From assembly GCA_905250025.1 (NCBI GenBank), contig CAJNOJ010000183.1:62001-126000 (forward strand): a stretch of DNA of 64,000 nucleotides. The letters run 5' to 3'. The notes under the pieces are model-generated. The model searched no databases and was not told the DNA's origin. It was given only the letters and a program-made list of their open reading frames with translations. Below, piece after piece: positions 33,301 to 46,800 of the stretch (the first letter of the stretch is position 1; the number at the start of each line of letters is the position of its first letter). The position numbers and the translations under genes are program-made. This DNA comes from Adineta ricciae. Its lineage: Eukaryota; Rotifera; Eurotatoria; Adinetida; Adinetidae.

Positions 33301-34884
33301 AGAGAATGAATGGCGCATGGGAGATAACTCGTTCTTAAGAAGTAGTTTACGTATGTTTTGGGTGCAACTATAATTGATATATTTAAATTTGAATTTTGTA
33401 GTATATCTCAATGATAAAGAGGTTGATATTCCATGTGCTACAACAGAAGCGAAAAATAAAAATTGTTTGGATATTCTTGAGGAAGTTATTCGATGTTTTA
33501 AACAGTTTGTTGACGGAATACGTCGGATATGCACTTCACTTCAACATATTCCAGTTAAACATATTCTTCAGCTCTTTTCTAGTATCCAGCATGCTGAAAA
33601 TGATCTTGAATTACTTAAACCATTCCTTGATCCAAAAGCTCAACAACAACTTGTTTGCATTCTGTCATTTTGCAAGAGTTCAGTACAAATTCGACATGTT
33701 TGTATTGGCTTGGAACAACTGCACAGCAAGCTATCAATTGCCTACGATTCAACATTGTTTGCTGCTATTCTCACCGTTACCGAAAGTACAACAGGCGAAG
33801 AGTGTACTTCAATTTATGAAGAATACCGAAAACAAATAAAAGAACACTTTTCTGACAACATACTTACGTTCATTTCTTATTACAGTTCGTCTTCGGATCT
33901 TTTCGAATTTCTTCATTCTCTTACAGCAGATGATATTTATAATTTACAAGAGGCAGTCAATGATTGGGATGAAACATTAGTCAATACAAAGACTGTGTTT
34001 GATTTTGCAATTGTTAAAACCTTCATTGATCGTTCTTACGAAGCTATATGCGTTAAACAACAGCAATTGAAAGATCAACCATTTCAACTCAAACTTCTTA
34101 ATAATTGTTTCGCAGAAGTGTGGAAAAATGATCAATTCAAAGATTTACTCAAATGTCTTGAGTCATCATCTCTTTCTGTTACAAGTATCAAACGTATTCA
34201 TTTAGAATTAACCGATAAAGAACAATCGAAACGACGTCAAATTGTGGATATTTTGCAAAAATCGACGATCTGTTTTGTACGCATTTTGCATTATGATGCG
34301 ACTTTTGACGTCAATGTGGAACTTCCACCTGGTCAAACAACTACTACTGACACAAAGAAACGAGCAAAACTGCTTTTGGCTGATATCAGTGAACTTCGTG
34401 ATCGTGCACGTCTTCTTGAATATTCGAGCAATGTTAATAATAGAAAAAAATCACAAGCTGACAGTGAACATGAAAAAGAACGATTACAAAATTTTGTTGA
34501 ATTTGCAGCTCTAATCGAATCCACTATTGAATATTTAACAAATTTGTATACATCAGGTCATCCATCCGTTGGTAATTTTCTCCAGGGTACAAAATCGTTT
34601 CTATGTATTGATGGGAAATATGATGAATTGCAACAAGATAACACGAAGCTAACTATTTTGCTCAAAGATTGGGAGACAAACCTATGCAATATGTATGAGA
34701 CACACATTAGTTTAACTTATTTTTCTGATGATCAGTTTTGGCAAATTGAGGATTATATCTATCGTCGTTCATCGTTAGCTGATCCCGGTTATCATTTGCT
34801 GAAATATATCGGTATTGAGCCAGAGTCGATTGCCCGACCGCATGAGAAACTACAGAATCCTAAAGAACGATTAGAAAATCTTGG
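30328..34884 (+). CDS. RNF213-like gene, haplotype Y, N-terminal third
   Basis: Exons 30328-30549, 30708-30981, 31035-31787, 31837-32367, 32499-33350 and 33402-34884, with introns from about 50 to 158 nt; all junctions keep frame. It encodes the long, mostly helical N-terminal region without catalytic motifs, rich in Leu/Gln/Lys, with coiled-coil-like stretches near the end. It is cut at N34885; bases 34664-34884 reappear at 37822-38042 with the same variants, which shows where it continues. Confidence 0.75.
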
Positions 34885-37800
34885 NAGTGCTACAGTACGC
34901 GATACAGTTCAACAAAAGTTATATGAGAAAAATCATCACATTTCAATCGATGAGTTTCCGCTTATGCGAGACATCATTTTCCGTTCTTATCATCCATACC
35001 TACTATATGGTTTTGATCGACAAGAGTATTTGTCACGAATGCTTAGTCGTCGAGATGATCTAAAAACGGATTATTTTATCGTTTGGCTTCAATTTTTTTT
35101 ATGTGAACCGGATGCGATTTGGATTGATTATAAAACGCTCATTATACAATGGACAAACTGTCTTATTTATAATCAGGAATTATTCTCAAATGTTATCAAA
35201 AGAATGGATCCGCTTATTGAACTCTGGATAAATGGCGCGCCAAACGATCAGGATCGCACAACATTTTTTGTTACATATATGGCAAATACATGTTTTAATC
35301 AAGGTAAGAATCATTATCCGAATATGATAATATCTCCGTGATTGATGGCAGCTTATTTTATCATTGCTATAGTTTGCTCCATAGATATATAAAAAATAGT
35401 ATTAACCATAAATCTGTTGTATTCTTCTACATAGGTAACATCTTCAGTTTACTCAAAACCAGTCTCTACCCAGTGAAAAATTCCCAATTTATTCAAATAT
35501 TTAAAAACAAATTCCACACAGATGAAGTCACAACTAAAACACGCTATCTGCACGACATGCAAAGTTCTCACAATCCACTGGTCCAGTTGATAAACATTGA
35601 TAAGCAACATAAGCAGCAAAGTATACTCATAAAAGAATTGATTGCTCACACAGTATCATCAATCAAAATAACTGACGAGACTATTTGGAATGATGCCTAT
35701 ATATTCCCAACTCAAGACGGCTTGATATATGCTATTCTCTTTGATCCATCATTAAAGAAATGTCCAGCTTACGAACAAATAATCCAATATTTAGCCTCGG
35801 TATGGCAAAAGTGGAAGCTAAATGGTTGCTCAGCCCGTAACGTGTGGACATGGGAAGGTTATTCTTCGGAGGAGAAAACTGTTGTTCGTAAAATATGGAC
35901 CTTAGTTATTCATGCGTCTGGAGAAAAAGGCACTTTAGAAGCAGTTTTAGATGCAACTCGCCAAGATATGCAAGCTAAACTAGAAACAAATAAGAAAATA
36001 GTAACATGTCTCAACGAATATTGCCAACATGGATGTGATAAGGATATATATCTCAGTCAAATAAAAAATTGGCAAGATCGTTTTCAACGAGATGCTGTCA
36101 AATCAGTTCAGATTCCAAAAGAGTTGCAGGATATTATACCATTTGCTGAAAAACTCAATCCATTAATAAATGTACATTGCTGGCGGGTGTATCTCAATAG
36201 TGAACCAACAACTAGTGTTCAACGGTCTGAAGAAGCTGAGAATGAATGGCGCATGGGAGATAAGTCACTCTTAAGAAGTAGTTTACGTATGTTTCGGGTG
36301 CAACTATAATTGATATATATAAATTTGAATTTTGTAGTATATCTCAATGATAAAGAGGTTGATATTCCATGCGCAACAACAGAAGCGAAAAATAAAAATT
36401 GTTTGGATATTCTTGAGGAAGTTATTCGATGTTCTGAACAGTTTGTTGACAGAATACGTCGAATATGCACTTCACTTCAACGTATTCCAGTTAAACATAT
36501 TCTTCAGCTCTTTCCTAGTATCCAGCATGCTGAAAATGATCTTGAATTACTTAGACCATTCCTTGATCCAAAAGCTCAACAACAACTTGTTTGCATTCTG
36601 TCATTTTGCAAGAGTTCAGTACAAATTCGGCATGTTTGTATTGGCTTGGAACAACTGCACAGCAAGCTATCAATTGCCTACGATGCAACATCGTTTGCTG
36701 CTATTCTCACCGTTACCGAAAGTACAACAGGCGAAGAGTGTGCTTCAATTTATGAAGAATACCGAAAACAAATAAAAGAACACTTTTCTGACAACGTACT
36801 TACATTCATTTCTTATTACAGTTCGTCTTCGGATCTTTTCGAATTTCTTCATTCTCTTACAGCAGATGATATTTACAATTTACAAGAGGTAGTCAATGAT
36901 TGGGATGAAACATTAGTCAATACAAAGACTGTGTTTGATTTTGCAATTGTTAAAAACTTCATTGATCGTTCTTACGAAGCTATATGCATTAAACAACAGC
37001 AATTGAAAGATCAACCATTTCAACTCAAACTTCTTAATGATTGTTTCGCAGAAGTGTGGAAAAATGATCAATTCAAAGATTTACTCAAATGTCTTGAGTC
37101 ATCATCTCTTTCTGTTTCAAGTATCAAACGTATTCATTTAGAATTAACCGATAAAGAACAATCGAAACGACGTCAAATTGCGGAAATTTTGCAAAAATCA
37201 ACTATCTGTTTTGTACGCATTTTGCATTATGATGCGACTTTTGACGTCAATGTGGAACTTCCACCTAGTCAAACAACTACTACTGACACAAAGAAACGAG
37301 CAAAACTGCTTTTGGCTGATATTAGTGAACTTCGTGATCGTGCACGTCTTCTTGAACATTCGAGCAATGTTAATAATAGAAAAAAATCACAAGCTGACAG
37401 TGAACATGAAAAAGAACGATTACAAAATTTTGTTGAATTTGCAGCTCTAATCGAATCCACTATTGAACATTTAACAAATTTGTATACATCAGGCCATCCA
37501 TCCGTTGGTAATTTTCTCCAGGGTACAAAATCGTTTCCATGTATTGATGGGAAATATGATGAATTGCAACAAGATAACAAGAAGCTAACTATTTTGCTCA
37601 AAGATTGGGAGACAAACCTATGTAATATGTATGAGACACACATTAGTTTAACTTATTTTTCTGATGATCAGTTTTGGCAAATTGAGGATTATATCTATCG
37701 TCGTTCATCGTTAGCTGATCCCGGTTATCATTTGCTGAAATATATCGGTATTGAGCCAGAGTCGATTGCCCGACCGCATGAGAAACTACAGAATCCTAAA

Positions 37801-40800
37801 GAACGATTAGAAAATCTTGGNAAAGATTGGGAGACAAACCTATGCAATATGTATGAGACACACATTAGTTTAACTTATTTTTCTGATGATCAGTTTTGGC
37901 AAATTGAGGATTATATCTATCGTCGTTCATCGTTAGCTGATCCCGGTTATCATTTGCTGAAATATATCGGTATTGAGCCAGAGTCGATTGCCCGACCGCA
38001 TGAGAAACTACAGAATCCTAAAGAACGATTAGAAAATCTTGGCAATTTACTTGCTCAAAAACAACGAATCAACAATCAACAAGCTAATTCGGCAATGAAA
38101 AAATGTCTTCTTGTTGAAACAACATCTGAAGGCGTTCTTCGCGCTATTCTTTCATTATTTGATCTAACTTCGACTACACCATCGGTTTGCCGTATTTTCT
38201 ATTGCCAAACACGAACGAATTGGATTCAAATGCGTGCCTTTATCTATCGTTGCTTCTACTCGAATTCATTTCATCAACTCATTCGACCTGAACTTCTCTC
38301 ACAATCAATCCAGGATCAGGCCGTTCGTCTGTTACACTCATTGATGGGACAACGGCCTCATCAGATGTTTCGAATCGGTATTGTGACAACTTCAGCACCA
38401 GCAGAACAACAAATAATCAATGGTCTTCAATCCATGCGAATTCTTACCTTCTTACGTGATCATGAATTACTTAGTAATAGTGATTTTCGTACAAAGTTAC
38501 AGTGCGCAATTCAAGGTTGTCTATTAGTTACGTCACGAATAACTGGCTTAGGAAAATCAGTTCGTATTCGTAAGGAGGTTGAATTGTTGAAGAAGAAGTA
38601 TGTGAAGTTTCCTATTTCTGGCGATTATGATGTTGACATATTAGCGAAAAGACTTCGTTCAAAATATTCTCAACTTCAGTCAGCTGCCATTCACTTCGAT
38701 ATCGGTACCGTTGACGATAGCCAACAACTGAATGAAATTCTTTATTGTTTGCTTCTTTTCAAAAGTTTTCGATTTGGTCAAGTAGCTGTGGCAATCCCTG
38801 CAGATACTCTCATATATGTCGAAATTGATGCATCGTATCAATCAACTCTGGTCGATATTCCACTTTTTCGACACATTACACAATCAGAGAATATCGATGA
38901 TGTTGATTGGACTATTCTCGATGTAGACAAGCCCGAGATTCAAACCGTGGCCAATTATTTACAATTGATCGAAAATAAAAGCATTGTAACGCAGAACATA
39001 GATTCTAAGATTTTCAAGAAATTAGACATAAACATGTGTTCTCATCTTATTCGCGACCATTTTCTTAAGAACAAGGATGAGCGTTTTATCACATGGACCC
39101 AACTATCGATTTACATTGCGGTGTTCTATCGTCTATTTACAGGTTTTTCTCGTTGTGGTTATTTTCTTGTTCAATATGTTCCCCAGTCAAAACTTCGTAT
39201 GGATCTTATTCAAACTTTACTTCAATCTTCGAACCAATTTACCTCAATTTCAGTCGAAAATGTCCGGAAACAACAACGATCTATCGGCAATGATCAATTA
39301 GTATCATACAGTGACGCTATTGTTCGTTGGGATAAAATTCAGCCATTTATGATGATCCTTACAGCTACTGACGAGCCATTATTTATTTATAAGCAAACAA
39401 CTCATATTCCCCGTGCACTTATTGATTATTTCGCAATATATTATCGAGAATCGAAGCAAAATCGGAATATAACCGTAGATACCATGTTCCCTGACTACAA
39501 CAAACTTACACACACAGATTTCTTTATTAAATTAGCTTCACTTTCGAGAAAATATTTCAATAAGTCGATTTGTTCGGCATGCTTTCGACAGTACGAATAT
39601 CAGGAAAAACAATGTCTCAAATGTTCCGGAAAAGATTTGCTTTATCGACCTCGAACATTCGATTACAATGACGTACTGAATTTTCAAAGTAGTATCGCAG
39701 AGAAACTACGAAATGAATACGTTCTAACTCCAGACAACTTCGTCAAAATGCTTATGATTTACATGCGAGTACAAAGTAATATTCCTGTGTTAATTATGGG
39801 CGAAACAGGTAAAGCGAAGTGTTCATTGCAACATACATTCGTTGAAAGACCTTATTTTGTAGGTTGTGGTAAAACAGCTCTGATCCAATTCTTATGTGAG
39901 AAAATGTTGGACGATGATCTGAGAGTGTTNCGAAATGAATACGTTCTAACTCCAGACAACTTCGTCAAAATGCTTATGATTTACATGCGAGTACAAAGTA
40001 ATATTCCTGTGTTAATTATGGGCGAAACAGGTAAAGCGAAGTGTTCATTGCAACATACATTTGTTGAAAGACCTTATTTTGTAGGTTGTGGTAAAACAGC
40101 TCTGATCCAATTCTTATGTGAGAAAATGTTGGACGATGATCTGAGAGTGTTCCATATTCATGCAGGTGTTGACTTGAAACAAATCATCACAACTGTGAAA
40201 GATTATACAACACAAGCTGAGCAATTGCAAGTTAAAAATAAACGTTTGTGGATTTTCTTTGACGAATTTAATACAACAAGTAATATTGGTTTACTCAAAG
40301 AAATCGTGTGTGAAAGGACTCTTCTTGGCGAAGCTTTGCCTTCCAATATGGTTTTCTTAGGCGCTTGCAATCCACGCCGTACCAAAACATTAAAAATTCA
40401 ACTCAACGACGATGCTCATATAGGATTGAGAAAAACTCGTTACGAAATGCAAGAACGTCTTTGGGCTGGTGCAAATCGATGTCTTTTATATACCGTTGTA
40501 CCGATACCCGAGACAATGCTTGAATACATCTGGGATTACGGACATTTGAATGAAGCAACAGAGAGAGCCTATATTGAAACAATGTTAAATGTATGCAATG
40601 GTTTATCTTGCAACTCGATCTTATTAAGACTTACTGTTGATCTTCTTATTGCATCTCACAATCATTTTCGTGATGTCGAAGATACTAGTAGTGTAAGCTT
40701 GAGAGATATTGCACGCTTTTGTCGACTTTACAATTGGTTTTTTCATTCATTGAATGAACGTGCAGCTACAAATGACTCAAAAGAAAGACCAAGCTTTTCT

Positions 40801-43800
40801 CATCGGGCCAGTTTCATTGCATTACTATTCTGTTACTATTTCCGATTACGTTCTGTGAAACTGAAGGAGATTTATATTGATAAAATGCAAGAAATCATCA
40901 CTAAGCAATATCCTGATCTAAATAAAGTGCCGAACTATTTAACTGAGAACATCCTTCAATGTGAACAAATGCAATTAATCGATGAGAAAATGGAATTGCC
41001 ATCGGGTACAGCGTTCAATCGTGCGTTACGTGACAATATATTTGTTCTCTTTGCTTGTATTCTCAATCGTATACCCGTTTTCTTATGTGGAAAGCCTGGT
41101 AGTAGTAAATCATCAGCAATTCAGATCCTAATAAGTAACCTTCGTGGAAGAAATTCCAAGGATCCATATTTTCAAACTTTACCTGAACTTGTGGCTGTGT
41201 CTTTTNACGTTCTAACTCCAGACAACTTCGTCAAAATGCTTATGATTTACATGCGAGTACAAAGTAATATTCCTGTGTTAATTATGGGCGAAACAGGTAA
41301 AGCGAAGTGTTCATTGCAACATACATTCGTTGAAAGACCTTATTTTGTAGGTTGTGGTAAAACAGCTCTGATCCAATTCTTATGTGAGAAAATGTTGGAC
41401 GATGATCTGAGAGTGTTTCATATTCATGCAGGTGTTGACTTGAAACAAATCATCACAACTGTGAAAGATTATATAACACAAGCTGAGCAATGTCAAGTTA
41501 AAAATAAACGTTTGTGGATTTTCTTTGACGAATTTAATACAACAAGTAATATTGGTTTACTCAAAGAGATCATGTGTGAAAGGACTCTTCTTGGCGAAGC
41601 TTTGCCTTCCAATATGGTTTTCTTAGGCGCTTGCAATCCACGTCGTACCAAAACATTAAAAATTCAACTCAACGACGATGCGTATATCGGATTGAGAAAA
41701 ACTCGTTACGAAATGCAAGAACGTCTTTGGGCTGGTGTAAATCGACGTCTTTTATATACCGTTGTACCGATACCCGAGACAATGCTTGAATATATCTGGG
41801 ATTACGGACATTTGAATGAAGCAACAGAGAGAGCCTATATCGAAACAATGTTAAATGTATGCAATGGTTTATCTCGCGACTCGATCTTATTAAGACTTAC
41901 TGTCGATCTTCTTATTGCATCTCACAATCATTTTCGTGATGTCGAAGATACTAGTAGTGTAAGCTTGAGAGATATTAAACGCTTTTGTCGACTTTACAAT
42001 TGGTTTTTTCATTCATTGAATGAACGTGCAGCTACAAATGACCTAAAAGAAAGATCAAGCTTTTCTCATCGGGCCAGTTTCATTGCATTACTATTCTGTT
42101 ACTATTTCCGATTACGCTCTGTGAAAATGAAGGAGATCTATATTGATAAAATGCAAGAAATCATCACTAAGCAATATCCTGATCTAAATAAAGTGTCGAA
42201 CTATTTAGCTGAGAACATCCTTCAATGTGAACAAATGCAATTAATCGATAAGAAAATGGAATTGCCATCGGGTACAGCGTTCAATCGTGCGTTACGTGAC
42301 AATATATTTGTTCTCTTTGCTTGTATTCTCAATCGTATACCCGTTTTCTTATGTGGAAAGCCTGGTAGTAGTAAATCATCAGCAATTCAGATCCTAATAA
42401 GTAACCTTCGCGGAAGAAATTCCAAGGATCCATATTTTCAAACTTTACCTGAACTTGTGGCTGTGTCTTTTNAGAAAATGGAATTGCCATCGGGTACAGC
42501 GTTCAATCGTGCGTTACGTGACAATATATTTGTTCTCTTTGCTTGTATTCTCAATCGTATACCCGTTTTCTTATGTGGAAAGCCTGGTAGTAGTAAATCA
42601 TCAGCAATTCAGATCCTAATAAGTAACCTTCGTGGAAGAAATTCCAAGGATCCATATTTTCAAACTTTACCTGAACTTGTGGCTGTGTCTTTTCAGGGTT
42701 CACAAAATTGTACTTCGGAAAGCATTATCAAAGTATTCGAGCGTGCATCAAACTATTCTCGAGTGAAGAGTAAAGAAGAACTGTTGCCGGTGATTGTGTT
42801 CGATGAGATCGGCTTGGCTGAACTTTCGCCACATAATCCATTAAAAGTTCTACATGCTGAACTCGAGGTAGAAAACAATCAATACGGCTTTGTTGGCATC
42901 TCTAATTGGCGTCTTGATGCATCGAAAATGAATCGAGCACTGTACCTTTCTGCACCAGAACCAACTGTCGAGGATCTTGAATTGACTGGAAAAACTATCT
43001 GTGCCAGTATGCAATCTCAACCTGGCGGACGAACGATTCAACTTGATGAACTTATTATCAAAAGTCTTTCTCAAGGCTATTATGACCTTCGCGAAAATTT
43101 GAAAGAGACACAAGCGGATCATGAAAATTATTTCGGTCTTAGGGATTATTACTCATTAATCAAAAGTATTGTTCGTGAGTTGATGTCAACTGGCAATACG
43201 GAAGATGTTTATAAAATCATTCGGCAACAGCTAAAAGCAAACTTTGACGGGGTTCTCGATGGATCATTATTGTTATGGGAACATTTTTGTGAATATATCA
43301 ATCAACGAACACTTTTAAATGAATATAACTGTCCGTCATTCAATCTACTTCTCGATCATACGCTTAGCAATCGTGCCGGCCGGTACCTTATGCTTATCGG
43401 TGACAGTGAAAGTACGATTGATTACGTTGAACGTTTCATATATATTAATCAACAAAAGCGTCATATAGGAGTACGAACACTCGTTGGTAGTTCGTTTGCA
43501 GGTGATCTTCTATCCGGTAACACATATACTGAACAATATAACTATCGTGTTTTGATGGATGTGATTCTTTATGCTGAAACTAACATAACTTTAATCATGA
43601 GACAGATGGGTCATGTTTATGATAATCTCTATGATTTATTTAATCAAAATTTTGCAGTATCAGCAAGAAAAAAATACTGTCGGATTGCATTAGGTCCACT
43701 GTATCATCCACGATGTCTTGTTCATGATGATTTTTATTGTGTGGTTTTTATTCATAAACGAGATTTAGACAAATGTGACCCACCATTTCTAAATCGCTTC

Positions 43801-46800
43801 GAGAAACATTTAATTGANATGAGACAGATGGGTCATGTTTATGATAATCTCTATGATTTATTTAATCAAAATTTTGCAGTATCAGCAAGAAAAAAATACT
43901 GTCGGATTGCATTAGGTCCACTGTATCATCCACGATGTCTTGTTCATGATGATTTTTATTGTGTGGTTTTTATTCATAAACGAGATTTAGACAAATGTGA
44001 CCCACCATTTCTAAATCGCTTCGAGAAACATTTAATTGACATTGAAGCATTGATTCATCGACGACACAAATCAATTAAAATGGAATTGGATAGTTGGGTT
44101 GATACATTGTTACCAAAAAACATCGGCAATCATTTCCCTTTATTACAACATTTATTTGTGAATTATAGTCAAGACCAAATTTGTAATCTTGTTATTGAAA
44201 CATTCGAAGAACTGAATGTATCTCTCGACAGTCAAGAAACTGATGAAGACCGTCGATATATTCTAAGCACATGTCAGGCTAAACTATTACGTACGAGTTC
44301 ATTTGATTTACCTCTTGCTCTGTCTCTTCAACCAAATCCAGAAAATCAACAATTGATCGAACAATACTATGATACTCATCAAAAGATTAGTTTTACGCAA
44401 TTAATGGGAGATTTTTCGACAAATTCAGTAAATTCTTCTCCTCGTATAATATACACTTATACCCAAATCTACCATGAACTTCACGCCTTGCCTGACTATG
44501 TCGAAGAAGTTAAGTTGAGTACATTCAAAACTGAACTTGAGCTAGCAAAGCAAATCAAACGGCATTATCAAGCAACGTCAAATATTCGTCTTCTTCTTAT
44601 TCGTGTTGATTATCATAGTGAACATAAACATATTCTCTCATTGAAACATGTTCTACTCAATGAACGCACATCAACAACTAATCGTGGCGTTTGGCTTATA
44701 TTTCATTTGCAACGAAACTTGCTAAATCAAATCACCAATGATGTCGTATTCAATAACTGGCCCAAAGACATGATCGATGATTTAAATAAACATATGTTCA
44801 TTCCATTGACGACACTCAGCAATCCATCATACTTTGATCTTGTCTTTCAAGCTGAATATGTTCTTTCTGAATGTATATTTGACGATCTGGTTGATAAATG
44901 TTTAGCAAAAGTTCGATATACTGCGACACATAAAGACGACGAACAACGAATCAATAAACGACGTCATTTGATCTTCCAACAACTAACGCAGCAGAATTTT
45001 AATAATAACGAACTTCATCTTCGTTCAATTGTCGAGAATAGTTTACTAATATTAATACAAAATTCGAAATCGCTAAACAATACACGTTTCAATGATTGGC
45101 GAGTTGATCTTCTAACAAACGGATTCATCACTGCAGGTTCACGTTCATTTAGCGATGCGTTTCAAGCAACGCTATCAACATTTTATGAAGCTCATCTTTT
45201 GCTACTATTAGCGCATCTTGAGCAGAATAACTTAATCCATGCGTATTACTTTCTTTCAAATGTGAATGATCCGAAAGTTCGAACACGTTTATCCAAGCTC
45301 TGGCAAGAATGTTTCGACCGCGTAATAGAAAATATCGATTGGACGGTGATGAATCGTGATGTCATTGAAGTTCAATTGGATTTCAATGTGAAACTGCCTT
45401 GTGCAGCGATGGAATATGAAAATATTCGCGCGATTCGTGGAAACCTTCAACAATTCGACGATGATAATACTACTACCTATAATTCCATTCGTTTCGCTAT
45501 TGAGCAACTGAAGACAGCGAGCATCTACGGTGAAGATTTCATAAAACTCGTTTTTGATGATAAGCAATTATTTAAATATTACTTCTATGACCAAATTGCA
45601 TTCCATTTGAATGAAACAAATATTCATCTGTCATCAGAACTAGCATATATTTTGTTAACGAGTAATTCAACACGATCGTTAGAAGAGTATGCAGGAGTTT
45701 TTCTTGCTCAACACGCTGAATTTACCGATGTTCTTCGCCTATTTGAAATCGGCTTACATCTAATCAATGAAGATGAAATTCGTTTCGAAGTTGAAAAACA
45801 ATTCATCGAAAATCCTATTGGTGAAATCAAACCTTCGAAATTCTATTCCCTTGTCATAGCTAATCAACAATTCTATCAATTACCACCCAAAGCCACACAT
45901 ATTGACGAGAAATGGATCTTTAAATGTCAAGGTGATCCAATGATTGAAACAAGTTTGATGAATCTAGTCGAATTGATTCTCTCATCAGCAACTATTGATC
46001 GTGTGCGAAGTATTGAAGAGATCACAACTACATATAGTTTAATAGCACACGGCATTTATAGTTTATCATCGTATTTAGTTGACAATCTGGAAAAACTTCG
46101 AACGTTCATTGGTCTTGTACGATGTCTGACAGCTTTACTATCAGACAGGGCACTCGATGCTTTCAAAGATGCTTGTAGACGAGGCTTTGATGGTGAATTT
46201 GAATCATGTCGCGCAATTGACGATTTTATCGGCCAATTGCGAAGATTGATTCAAGAGGAAAATTCCAAGGTTGATACGAATGCCAGCAACCAAGCACTGG
46301 CCAAATTAGAAGTCGAATTTTTGAAAAATTGGCTAGCTGACAATGGCGATTCGTATGGCGACGTTCTCGTTTTGTTGAGCCAAAATGATAGTGAACTTTG
46401 GCAATATTCCGCAAAGATTCTTACGTATATTGACCGGAAGCTTGATCTACTATCAACATTGAAAGAAAACCATGGAAAACTAACTTTCGATGAAGATTAC
46501 GAACAGTTCAATCAATCGTTAGAGCAAAGCAATAAATTACAACAATTAGTACTTAACCGACTTCACATGCACTTGATGAGAGATGCTCCAGGAAGTGAAA
46601 TCGATCAACAATTAGTCGAACATTATCAATCTTTTGAAGAACATTTACGTGAAATTCAAAGTATTGACAAAGTAAATACCATCGAATTGATTGCTACAAT
46701 TGCTTGGATTAAATATTACGTGCAAATCTATGCTTTTGCTTTGAACAATGGCAGCCAAGAAAACGTCTTACATAGAATCGATCAATTATTAACAAATATT

